Source: an uncultured Collinsella sp. (GTDB taxonomy: Bacteria; Actinomycetota; Coriobacteriia; Coriobacteriales; Coriobacteriaceae). From it: a DNA stretch of 6,458 nt. Numbering within the stretch: position 1 is the first letter of the stretch; every line of letters starts with the position of its first letter. Positions 1 through 5,637 of the stretch are shown here, piece after piece. The notes under the pieces were generated by a model, which had not been told where the DNA came from, did no database searches, and worked only from the letters and a program-made list of their open reading frames with translations. A program made the position numbers and the translations under genes. The stretch is taken from positions 1-6,458 of the forward strand of contig URMR01000101.1 in NCBI GenBank assembly GCA_900548935.1. Direction: 5' to 3'.

Positions 1-852
1 ATCCCAACGCTCGGGATACGAGAACGCGAACTGAATGGGAATGCGCATGTCGGACGCACCAAGATGCGCCATCACGGAGCCGTCCACATACTCGACCATC
101 GAGTGGATCTTTGACTGGCGCTGAACGACCACGTTGATAAAGTCGAGATCGCACCCGAACAGGTGCATCGCCTCGATACGCTCCAAGCCCTTATTCATGA
201 GGGTCGTGATCTTAGCACCCATGGCCCACGTGGGGTGTGCCAGCGCATCGGCGCGCGTCACGCAATTGAGCTCGTCGCGCGTACGGCCAAAGAACGGACC
301 GCCCGAGCAAGTAAGCCAGATGCAGTGGGCCTCGCGCGGATTCTCCCCCAGATAGCACTGGTAGATGGCGGAGTGCTCGGAGTCGACCGGAATAAGCTGA
401 CCGGGCTGCGCCAATGGCATCAGCAGGTCACCGCCGACAACGAGAGACTCCTTGTTGGCAAGTGCGAGACGCTTGTTCGAGGTCAGGGCCGCATGGCTCG
501 CTTCGAGCCCGGCAGCGCCCACAATGGCAACAAGCACACAGTCGACGTCATCGCGGCGCGCGAGCTCACAAACCGCCTGCGCACCAACACCGAGCTCGGT
601 GCCCTCGGGCAGCTCCTGCAGCACAGCGTCCGTACCGTGGGTGGTGTCGGCCACGGCAACGGCCGGAACCGAAAACTCACGGGCGGCGGCAACGAGCTCC
701 GAAGTGCTGGAGTTAACGGACAACGCCGTCACCTGCAGTCGATCGGCATGCTGACGGCATACATCGAGTGCCTGCGTGCCGATAGAGCCCGTACAGCCCA
801 GAATGGCAACGCGAAGGCGTCCATCGGGGCCATACGTCGTCTGGAATGACAT
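1..852 (-). CDS. dxr: 1-deoxy-D-xylulose 5-phosphate reductoisomerase, 3' end outside the window
   Basis: Cytosolic enzyme of the MEP isoprenoid pathway; it converts 1-deoxyxylulose 5-phosphate to methylerythritol 4-phosphate with NADPH and a divalent metal. The window holds 284 codons with no stop, out of roughly 390-400 for the family. Visible motifs are the NADPH-binding GCTGSIG (residues 19-25), LANKESLVVGG (131-141), metal ligands D157 and E159 in PVDSEHSAI, the substrate loop TCSGGPF (181-187, S183), H206 in HPTWAMG, NKGLE (220-224, third metal ligand E224), QRQSKIHSMV and the DMRIPIQ segment. The start is ATG at 852, overlapping the cdsA stop by one base (TAATG), with GGAGG at 862-866 inside cdsA. 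Oddity: KIT runs directly into TLMNKGLE, where the family has KITIDSATLMNKGLE. Four residues, including the phosphate-binding serine (E. coli Ser222), are therefore missing. Identity is certain; whether the enzyme is functional is not. Confidence 0.95.
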   Translation of the reverse strand, partial: MSFQTTYGPDGRLRVAILGCTGSIGTQALDVCRQHADRLQVTALSVNSSTSELVAAAREFSVPAVAVADTTHGTDAVLQELPEGTELGVGAQAVCELARRDDVDCVLVAIVGAAGLEASHAALTSNKRLALANKESLVVGGDLLMPLAQPGQLIPVDSEHSAIYQCYLGENPREAHCIWLTCSGGPFFGRTRDELNCVTRADALAHPTWAMGAKITTLMNKGLERIEAMHLFGCDLDFINVVVQRQSKIHSMVEYVDGSVMAHLGASDMRIPIQFAFSYPERWD

Positions 853-1675
853 TACAGCACGCCTCCGATCATCAAAAGCAGCTGCGCGGTAATGCAGCCA
901 AAGATAAGCGAGTCGCTACGATCGAGCATGCCACCATGGCCCGGAATAAGGTTGCCAGAATCCTTGACGCCCACGCCACGCTTGATGCGTGACTCGATAA
1001 GGTCACCGATAACGCCCAGGATGGACACAACCACGCCACAAAGCAGCGCATAGGGCAAGCTCAGCTTATAGAAATGCGTCGCCCACAAAATGAGCCAGAT
1101 GAGAACCGAGCCCAAGATGCCGCCGACAAAGCCCTCCCAGCTCTTTTTGGGAGAGATCTTGGGGACCATCTTGTGCTTGCCGATACGGCTGCCCACGATG
1201 TAGGCAAACGAATCGGAGACCCAGAGAGACGCGCAAACACCCACCGAAAGCAGGGCGCCGGCAAAACCGGGCACGGCATCGCGCAGCAACACGATGGCCG
1301 ACAGCATAAAACCGGTGTAGATGGGACCCATGAGTGTCACAGCCACATCGGATATGCGGGTACGCGACGAACAGACATACCAAATGCCCACCGCAAGCAT
1401 CAGAGCAAAAAGCAGGGCATTCAACAGCAGCGAGTCGCCCAGTGCCGAGAGCGGAAAGAGCACGGCGGCAGCGATACCCAGGCGCTCGTTGGCCACCTTG
1501 CCATCGGAACGATACCCAAAACCAAGCAGAGAATAAATACGACAGCGTAGACGATACCTGCGGCGGCGCGGGTAATAAAGCCGGCCAACCACGAAGTCGC
1601 AGCCGCGCCGCTCTTGGCGGAAGGCGCCTTGGGAGTTGACGTATTGGGGGCAGACGCCTTGGGACGATCGGACAC
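852..1675 (-). pseudogene. cdsA: Phosphatidate cytidylyltransferase, broken by a frameshift with apparent loss of membrane segment 2
   Basis: CdsA is an integral membrane enzyme that makes CDP-diacylglycerol from CTP and phosphatidic acid for phospholipid synthesis. The likely start is GTG at 1675, two bases after the uppS stop, with AGGAGG at 1683-1688. This frame encodes a polar Ala/Pro/Ser/Lys-rich tail of about 28 residues, then FITRAAAG and one hydrophobic helix, up to residue 57 (about 1505). From about 1511 the homology continues in another frame, with RSDGKVANERLG, several hydrophobic helices, LWVSDSFAYIVG, SPKKSWEGFVGG, GDLIESRIKR and the signature KDSGNLIPGHGG...LDRSDS (909-965), ending at TAA 852-854. 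Joined, the parts give about 276 residues. The expected second helix with its conserved aromatic-Glu pair appears in neither frame. A deletion of 3n+1 bases, about 60-70 nt, explains both facts. It may be a true pseudogene or an assembly error; the gene is normally essential. A protein starting from ATG at 1592 would lack the N-terminus. Confidence 0.85.
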
Positions 1676-1677
1676 GA

Positions 1678-2472
1678 TTAAGCCTCCTCGGTCTTGCTCA
1701 GTCCACCAAACCTACGGTCGCGGCCCTGATAGGCCAAAATGGCGTCGACAAGGCCCCAACGATCAAAGTCGGGCCAATAGGTATCGGTGACATAAAACTC
1801 GGAATAGGCAACCTGCCACAGCAGATAGTTCGAAAGGCGAAGCTCGCCGGAAGTGCGAATCACAAGCTCCGGATCGGGCAGCCCAGCGGTATAGAGGTGC
1901 GAGGCAACCATATCATCGTCGATGGCGGCAGGGTCGACCTTGCCGGCAGCGGCGTCGAGCGCAATCTGACGGACGGCACGGGTGATCTCGGCACGGGCGC
2001 CATAATTGACGGCAAGCGCCAGCGTCATGCCGGTGTGGTCGGCACACTCGTCAAGACCGCGCTCAAAGACATCGCGGGTCTTCTTGGGCAGTGCGGAAAT
2101 ATCGCCCAAAAAGACAACGCGCACGTTTTCGCGCTTAAGCAGCGGCAGCTCATCGATAAACGTCTTGGCAAACAAATGCATCAAAACGTTGACCTCGTGC
2201 TGCGGACGATTCCAGTTTTCGGTGGAAAACGCATAGGCCGAAAGGACGTCGACACCCAAGCGCACGCATGCGGTAATAATCTCGCGCAGGGAGACGATAC
2301 CGGCCTTGTGGCCCTCGGTGCGGGCAAGACCGCGCGCCGTGGCCCAACGACCGTTACCGTCCATGATGCACGAAATATGATGCGGGATCTTATTGAGGTC
2401 AAGGTCGGAAAAACCGACGCCCGCAGGGGCGTCGGCAAAGTACTCGACCAGTTTGTTCTCGTCGTATTGCAC
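1678..2472 (-). CDS. uppS: Isoprenyl transferase (undecaprenyl diphosphate synthase)
   Basis: Cis-prenyltransferase that extends farnesyl diphosphate with isopentenyl diphosphate to make undecaprenyl diphosphate, the lipid carrier for peptidoglycan and other wall polymers; it acts at the inner face of the membrane. The 264 residues cover the whole family fold. MDGNGRWA (37-44) has the catalytic Asp38, and GHKAG (54-58), AFSTENWNRP (81-90), NYGAR (156-160), RTSGELRLSN (206-215), WQVAYSEFYVTD (219-230) and RDRRFGG (251-257) follow in order. An N-terminal extension of about 30 residues precedes the core, a little longer than usual. The start is GTG at 2472, one base after the frr stop, with GGAG at 2480-2483 inside frr. 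Sitting with dxr in one operon, it places an early MEP enzyme beside a main consumer of isoprenoid units. No defects seen. Actinobacteria can carry a second cis-prenyltransferase of shorter product length, so the chain length is inferred. Confidence 0.95.
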   Translation of the reverse strand: MQYDENKLVEYFADAPAGVGFSDLDLNKIPHHISCIMDGNGRWATARGLARTEGHKAGIVSLREIITACVRLGVDVLSAYAFSTENWNRPQHEVNVLMHLFAKTFIDELPLLKRENVRVVFLGDISALPKKTRDVFERGLDECADHTGMTLALAVNYGARAEITRAVRQIALDAAAGKVDPAAIDDDMVASHLYTAGLPDPELVIRTSGELRLSNYLLWQVAYSEFYVTDTYWPDFDRWGLVDAILAYQGRDRRFGGLSKTEEA

Positions 2473-2473
2473 C

Positions 2474-3010
2474 TTAGATCTCCATGACCTCGGCTTCTTT
2501 TTCCTTCAGAAGCTCCTCGACCTTGGCAACATACTCATCGGTATGCTTCTGGACCTTGGCCTGCTCGCGACGGACATCATCCTCGGTGAGCTCTTCGTCG
2601 CGCTCGAGCTTGTTGTTAAAGTCGCGACGGATGTTGCGGATAGAAACCTTGGCCTGCTCGGCATACTCGCGGCACTCCTTGACGAGCTCGCGACGGCGCT
2701 CCTCGGTGGGAGCCGGGAACGGCAGGCGCACGACGGTACCGTCAGAGTTGGGGGTAATGCCCAGATCGGAAGCACTGATAGCCTTAACGATGGCGTTGAC
2801 GAGCGCCTTATCCCAGGGCTCGATGAGCAACATGTGGGCCTCGGGGGTCTTAACGGCGGCAACCTGGGTAACCGGCGTGGGAACACCATAGTAATCGACC
2901 GAAATATCGGACAGAATGTTGGCGTTGGCGCGGCCGGTACGAACCTTGGAGAAGTTGTGCTTGAGGGACTCGAGCGACTTGTCCATGTGGACGGTGATGT
3001 TCTCTGCCAT
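2474..3010 (-). CDS. frr: Ribosome recycling factor
   Basis: RRF works with EF-G to split post-termination ribosomes into subunits in the cytosol. The protein has 178 residues, against about 185 in E. coli. Family landmarks are MDKSLESLK (9-17), the highly conserved RTGRA (24-28) in the long helix of domain I, YYGVPTP (40-46) and the domain II strands, ASDLGITPNSDG (80-91), RLPFPAPTEERR (95-106) and IRNIRRD (124-130), then a long charged C-terminal helix ending EAEVMEI. The start is ATG at 3010, two bases after the pyrH stop, with AGGAGG at 3018-3023 inside the last pyrH codons; this suggests coupled translation. Compared from memory with E. coli, the N-terminus is about four residues shorter and the turn between the two C-terminal helices (about 134-142) about three shorter. 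These may be lineage features. The pyrH-frr pair is widely conserved. Confidence 0.97.
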   Translation of the reverse strand: MAENITVHMDKSLESLKHNFSKVRTGRANANILSDISVDYYGVPTPVTQVAAVKTPEAHMLLIEPWDKALVNAIVKAISASDLGITPNSDGTVVRLPFPAPTEERRRELVKECREYAEQAKVSIRNIRRDFNNKLERDEELTEDDVRREQAKVQKHTDEYVAKVEELLKEKEAEVMEI

Positions 3011-3012
3011 GC

Positions 3013-3735
3013 TTAATCCTCCTGATAGACGAGCGTGCCGACGGGCTCACCCGAAAGCGCGCGCTTGACGGTGTCCTCGCCATCGATGTTGAGGACCAAA
3101 ATCGGCATACGGTTATCCTGGCACAGTGCCGTAGCCGTGGAATCCATAACCTGCAGGCCACGGACGAGAACCTCGTGATAGGTAATCTTGTCAAAGCGGA
3201 CGGCGTCGGCGCACTTGACAGGATCCTTGTCGTAGATACCGTCAACCTTGGTGGCTTTAATCAGAATCTCGGCACCGATCTCGCAGGCACGAAGAGCCGC
3301 GGCGGTGTCGGTCGTAAAGTAAGGATTGCCCGAACCGGCGGCAAAAATAACGACGTTACCCTTGGAAAGGTGGTTGATGGCGCGACGGCGAATATAGGGC
3401 TCGCAGATCTCGTTCATCTGGATAGCGCTCATCACGCGGCAGGGAACATCGTTGTGCTCAAAGGCATCCTGCAGGGCGAGCGCATTCATAACGGTTGCAA
3501 GCATGCCCATGTAATCGGCCTGGGCGCGCTCCATACCACCGGCAGCGCCGGCCATGCCGCGGAAAATGTTGCCGCCGCCGACAACGACGCCGACCTCATG
3601 ACCAACGGCGAGCAGCTCCTTGACCTGCTTGGCAAGATGATCAGTAATCTTGGGGTCGATACCATAGTGGCCGTCGCCCATCAGTGCTTCGCCGGAAAGC
3701 TTAAGAAGCACGCGTTTATATCGGATGTCGGACAA
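3013..3735 (-). CDS. pyrH: Uridylate kinase (UMP kinase)
   Basis: Cytosolic amino-acid-kinase-fold enzyme that phosphorylates UMP to UDP with ATP, the first step from UMP toward UTP, CTP and UDP-sugars; the bacterial enzyme is hexameric, activated by GTP and inhibited by UTP. The 240 residues match the usual length. Motifs in order are LKLSGEAL (11-18), the nucleotide-binding GGGNIFRG (53-60), ADYMGMLATVMNAL (73-86), SGNPYFTTDTAA (135-146), KATKVDGIYDKDP (160-172) and MDSTA (197-201). The start is taken as TTG at 3735. It gives MSDIRYKRVLLKLSG, the normal distance to the first motif, and has AGGAGG six bases upstream; no in-frame ATG lies between it and the motif. It is the first gene of the second transcription unit, following a terminator and a candidate promoter. 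All key motifs are present. Confidence 0.97.
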   Translation of the reverse strand: MSDIRYKRVLLKLSGEALMGDGHYGIDPKITDHLAKQVKELLAVGHEVGVVVGGGNIFRGMAGAAGGMERAQADYMGMLATVMNALALQDAFEHNDVPCRVMSAIQMNEICEPYIRRRAINHLSKGNVVIFAAGSGNPYFTTDTAAALRACEIGAEILIKATKVDGIYDKDPVKCADAVRFDKITYHEVLVRGLQVMDSTATALCQDNRMPILVLNIDGEDTVKRALSGEPVGTLVYQED

Positions 3736-3741
3736 AGCGAT

Positions 3742-3747
3742 CCTCCT
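3742..3747 (-). promoter_or_regulatory. Ribosome binding site fixing the TTG start of pyrH
   Basis: A perfect AGGAGG on the minus strand, six bases before TTG 3735-3733. It is the only strong Shine-Dalgarno sequence in the gap and decides the non-ATG start. Confidence 0.85.
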
Positions 3748-3764
3748 TTAATTAGACTCTCAAT

Positions 3765-3793
3765 ATGATAGCAAAGGCTCTGATAAGAGCCAT
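3765..3793 (-). promoter_or_regulatory. Candidate extended -10 promoter for pyrH-frr-uppS-cdsA-dxr
   Basis: On the minus strand, TATCAT (3770-3765) is preceded by TGC (3773-3771), an extended -10 element. The identical 9-mer TGCTATCAT forms the -10 region of the rpsB promoter. Seventeen bases upstream the -35 position reads ATGGCT (3793-3788), only three of six matches to TTGACA, so the extended -10 would have to carry most of the recognition. Predicted initiation is near 3758 on an A, leaving a 5' UTR of about 23 nt that holds little beyond the ribosome site. Its place just after the tsf terminator supports a separate promoter. Confidence 0.55.
3776..3791. repeat. 16-bp inverted repeat inside the pyrH promoter spacer
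   Basis: GGCTCT and AGAGCC form a perfect 6-bp dyad around a 4-base centre (GATA on plus, TATC on minus). It lies four bases beyond the tsf terminator T-tract and within the -35/-10 interval of the candidate pyrH promoter. In RNA it would be a small second hairpin after the terminator, followed by only three Us. In DNA it could be a protein-binding dyad. The sequence does not tell these apart. Confidence 0.5.
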
Positions 3794-3794
3794 G

Positions 3795-3829
3795 AAAAAG
3801 CAGGCTGTGAGTAAAACCCACAGCCTGCT
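3795..3829 (-). terminator. Intrinsic terminator of rpsB-tsf
   Basis: On the minus strand AGCAGGCTGTG (3829-3819) pairs perfectly with CACAGCCTGCT (3809-3799) around a 9-base loop. The stem has 11 bp and is GC-rich, and it runs into TTTTT (3799-3795), one T of which is shared with the stem. It begins 24 bases after the tsf stop. The plus strand does not offer the same stem followed by a T-run, so the direction is minus. Confidence 0.9.
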
Positions 3830-3852
3830 CATTACCAGCTACAAGAGCTTAT

Positions 3853-4722
3853 TTACTCGCCACGGACCAGACGGTCGAAGGCAACGACGGTAATGGTATC
3901 GCCGAGCTCCTTGGAGACCTGCTCAGCATACTTCTTGATGGTGAGGGAGCTGTCCTTGATGAACTCCTGCTCGGTGAGCACGGACTGCTTGTAGAACTTC
4001 TCCAGACGGCCAACAGCCATCTTCTCCTGAATGGCCTCGGGCTTGCCGGACTCGGCGGCCTGAGCCATGTAAATCTGCTTCTCGTGCTCGACGGTCTCAA
4101 CCGGAACCTGATCGCGGGTAGCGCAGATCGGGGCGACGGCGGCAACCTGAAGGGCGACGTCGTGAGCGAAGGTCTTGAAGGAGTCAGCCTGAGCGGTCTC
4201 GGCCTTCTCGAAAGCGAACTCGACGAGGACGCCGATCTTACCACCCATGTGGATGTAAGAAGCGAGAGCGCCATTCTCGGCCTTGCGGGCGGCGAAACGG
4301 GAGATCTTCATGTTCTCGCCCATGATGTGAATCATCTCGGTGAGCTCGGAGGAAACGGTCTCCTCGCCCATCGGCTTCTCGAGCAGAGCGTCGACGTCAG
4401 CAGGCTCGGTGGTAGCGACAACCTCAGCGACCTTGGAAGCAAAGCCGGTGAACTTGGCGTTGGAGCCGACGAAGTCGGTCTCGCAGGAGAGCTCGAGCAG
4501 AGCGCCGGTCTTGCCATCCTCGGAGACGAACGCGGCGACAGCGCCCTCGTTGGTCTCACGGCCAGCCTTCTTGGCAGCCTTGGCGAGGCCGTTCTTGCGC
4601 AGAACGTCGACGGCGGCATCCATGTCGCCGTCAGCCTCGACGAGAGCCTTCTTGCACTCCATCATCGGGGAGTCGGTCATCTCGCGGAGCTGCTTGACCA
4701 TAGCGGCAGTAATCTGGGCCAT
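3853..4722 (-). CDS. tsf: Translation elongation factor Ts
   Basis: EF-Ts is the guanine nucleotide exchange factor that recycles EF-Tu from its GDP to its GTP form. The protein has 289 residues. The N-terminal UBA-like domain holds MAQITAAMVKQLRE and MMECKKAL (20-27). The EF-Tu-contacting TDFV follows at 82-85, then IMGENMKISR (133-142) and YIHMGGKIGVLVEF (156-169) of the core; ESGKPEAIQEKM (224-235) and a C-terminal strand ending AFDRLVRGE complete it. The start is ATG at 4722, chosen over an in-frame TTG at 4737: only the ATG gives the family's MAQIT/MAEIT N-terminus, and the ribosome site AAAGGA (4734-4729) sits six bases before it, so the TTG would put that site inside the gene. It follows rpsB by 45 bases and is closed by a terminator. 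No defects seen. Confidence 0.97.
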   Translation of the reverse strand: MAQITAAMVKQLREMTDSPMMECKKALVEADGDMDAAVDVLRKNGLAKAAKKAGRETNEGAVAAFVSEDGKTGALLELSCETDFVGSNAKFTGFASKVAEVVATTEPADVDALLEKPMGEETVSSELTEMIHIMGENMKISRFAARKAENGALASYIHMGGKIGVLVEFAFEKAETAQADSFKTFAHDVALQVAAVAPICATRDQVPVETVEHEKQIYMAQAAESGKPEAIQEKMAVGRLEKFYKQSVLTEQEFIKDSSLTIKKYAEQVSKELGDTITVVAFDRLVRGE

Positions 4723-4728
4723 TGTGGT

Positions 4729-4734
4729 TCCTTT
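4729..4734 (-). promoter_or_regulatory. Ribosome binding site deciding the tsf start
   Basis: AAAGGA on the minus strand, six bases before ATG 4722-4720. It is weaker than the AGGAGG sites of the neighbours, and it overlaps the codons that an upstream TTG start (4737) would use, which argues against that start. Confidence 0.7.
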
Positions 4735-4767
4735 CAAAGAGATGAAAAAGACTTAAATAGGACTGAT

Positions 4768-5496
4768 TTACTCGGCCTTGGGCTCGGCGGCCATCTCGGC
4801 CTCGGAGACCTGCTCCTTGCCGGAGCCAGCGAGGCAGGCGTCGGCCATGAGCTCGCACATAAGGGTGACAGCGGAGATGGCGTCATCGTTGCAGGGGATG
4901 CCGTACTCGACCTCGTCGGGATCGGAGTTGGTGTCGATCAGGGCGACGACGGGGATGTTCAGGCGCTGGGCCTCCTTGATGGCGTTCTCCTCGCGCTTGG
5001 TATCGATGACGAAGAGAGCCTGGGGCAGACCCTTCATGTCACGGGCGCCACCGAGGTTAGTCTGGAGCTTAGCGAGCTCCTTGCCGAGCACTGCCTGCTC
5101 CTTCTTGGGCAGCACTGCCATGCGGCCGTCCTCGACCATGGCCTCGAGCTCCTCCATGCGGTTGATGCGGGAGCGAATGGTGACGAAGTTGGTCAGCATA
5201 CCGCCGAGCCAACGCTGGTTGATGTAAGGCATATTGGCGCGCTCAGCGGCGTTCTTGACGGCCTCCTGAGCCTGCTTCTTGGTGCCGACGAACAGCACGT
5301 TGCCGCCCTTGGCGACGTTCTTGACGAAGGTGTAGGCCTGATCGGCGTCAAGGATGGTCTGCTTGAGGTCGAGGATGTAGATGCCGTTGCGCTCACCGAA
5401 GATGAACGGCTTCATCTTGGGGTTCCAGCGACGGGTCTGGTGACCGAAGTGGCAGCCGGCCTCGAGCAGGGTGCGGATATTAATCTTGGTAGCCAT
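4768..5496 (-). CDS. rpsB: 30S ribosomal protein S2
   Basis: S2 binds late to the small subunit near the S1 and S8 region and is needed for active 30S particles. The 242 residues equal the usual length. Conserved blocks are HFGHQTRRWNPKMKPFIFG (16-34), FVGTKKQAQEAV (69-80), RWLGGMLTN (95-103), NLGGARDM (147-154), FVIDTKREENAIKEA (162-176) and DTNSDPD (188-194). IPCNDDA (200-206) follows, where most S2 proteins read IPGNDDA; the tail is short and acidic. The start is ATG at 5496 with AGGAGG at 5508-5503, six bases away. It is first in a transcription unit with tsf, with its own promoter and a leader of about 135 nt. In gamma-proteobacteria S2 represses its own operon through the leader; whether that holds here is unknown. 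Confidence 0.98.
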   Translation of the reverse strand: MATKINIRTLLEAGCHFGHQTRRWNPKMKPFIFGERNGIYILDLKQTILDADQAYTFVKNVAKGGNVLFVGTKKQAQEAVKNAAERANMPYINQRWLGGMLTNFVTIRSRINRMEELEAMVEDGRMAVLPKKEQAVLGKELAKLQTNLGGARDMKGLPQALFVIDTKREENAIKEAQRLNIPVVALIDTNSDPDEVEYGIPCNDDAISAVTLMCELMADACLAGSGKEQVSEAEMAAEPKAE

Positions 5497-5631
5497 GTTA
5501 AACCTCCTGTGGTTTGCCTCCGCGCGGGGTCATCCTCCATAACCAACCCGGACATGTGCTACCAAAGCCCAGGCACCACGGTATGAAGTAGCCGCGCGTG
5601 CGTGATAAAAACATGTTGCCGTGAAGCAACC
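5497..5631 (-). promoter_or_regulatory. Structured 5' leader of rpsB-tsf mRNA
   Basis: This is the predicted untranslated leader from the transcription start near 5631 to the rpsB ATG. Three local hairpins can be read on the minus strand. GTTGC/GCAAC (5630-5615) lies at the very 5' end and is followed by ATG and TTTTT. GGTTAT/AUGACC-type pairing (5544-5528, one G-U pair) presents GGAGG as its loop. AAACC/GGTTT (5515-5500) encloses part of the rpsB ribosome site AGGAGG. Two copies of the palindrome ACATGT (5616-5611 and 5557-5552) and a repeated CGGGTTG could support longer-range pairing. The stems are short (5-6 bp), so the structure is a suggestion only. It does not match a leader class I can name. 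Confidence 0.4.
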
Positions 5632-5637
5632 CGATGA

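Noticed and set aside
163..849. A 228-codon plus-strand open frame opposite dxr
   Set aside because: The minus strand encodes unmistakable Dxr motifs throughout; the plus frame shows no family features and is a codon-bias shadow.
1500..1515. Programmed ribosomal frameshifting in cdsA
   Set aside because: No slippery heptamer is evident, and a shift in frame could not restore the missing second membrane segment.
852..1592. Reading cdsA as an ordinary gene starting at ATG 1592
   Set aside because: The first 27 residues (MVGRLYYPRRRRYRLRC...) are an out-of-frame reading of the true N-terminal codons, with no family similarity and no fitting ribosome site. The real start is GTG 1675.
1636..2487. 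A 283-codon plus-strand open frame opposite uppS
   Set aside because: Fully antisense to uppS, with no recognisable motif; the uppS catalytic blocks explain the region.
4723..4737. TTG at 4737 as the tsf start
   Set aside because: It would place the AAAGGA ribosome site inside the coding region and add five residues before the conserved MAQIT start.
5520..5527. CCGCGCGG palindrome in the rpsB leader as a site of its own
   Set aside because: An 8-base GC palindrome is expected by chance in DNA of this composition and has no spaced partner or context to support it.
4084..5586. A 500-codon open frame on the plus strand, opposite rpsB and tsf, rich in Leu, Gly, Val and Asp
   Set aside because: It is antisense to two certain genes. 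Its composition is what reversing their GAG, CTC, GCC and GGC codons produces, and it has no recognisable domain or ribosome site.
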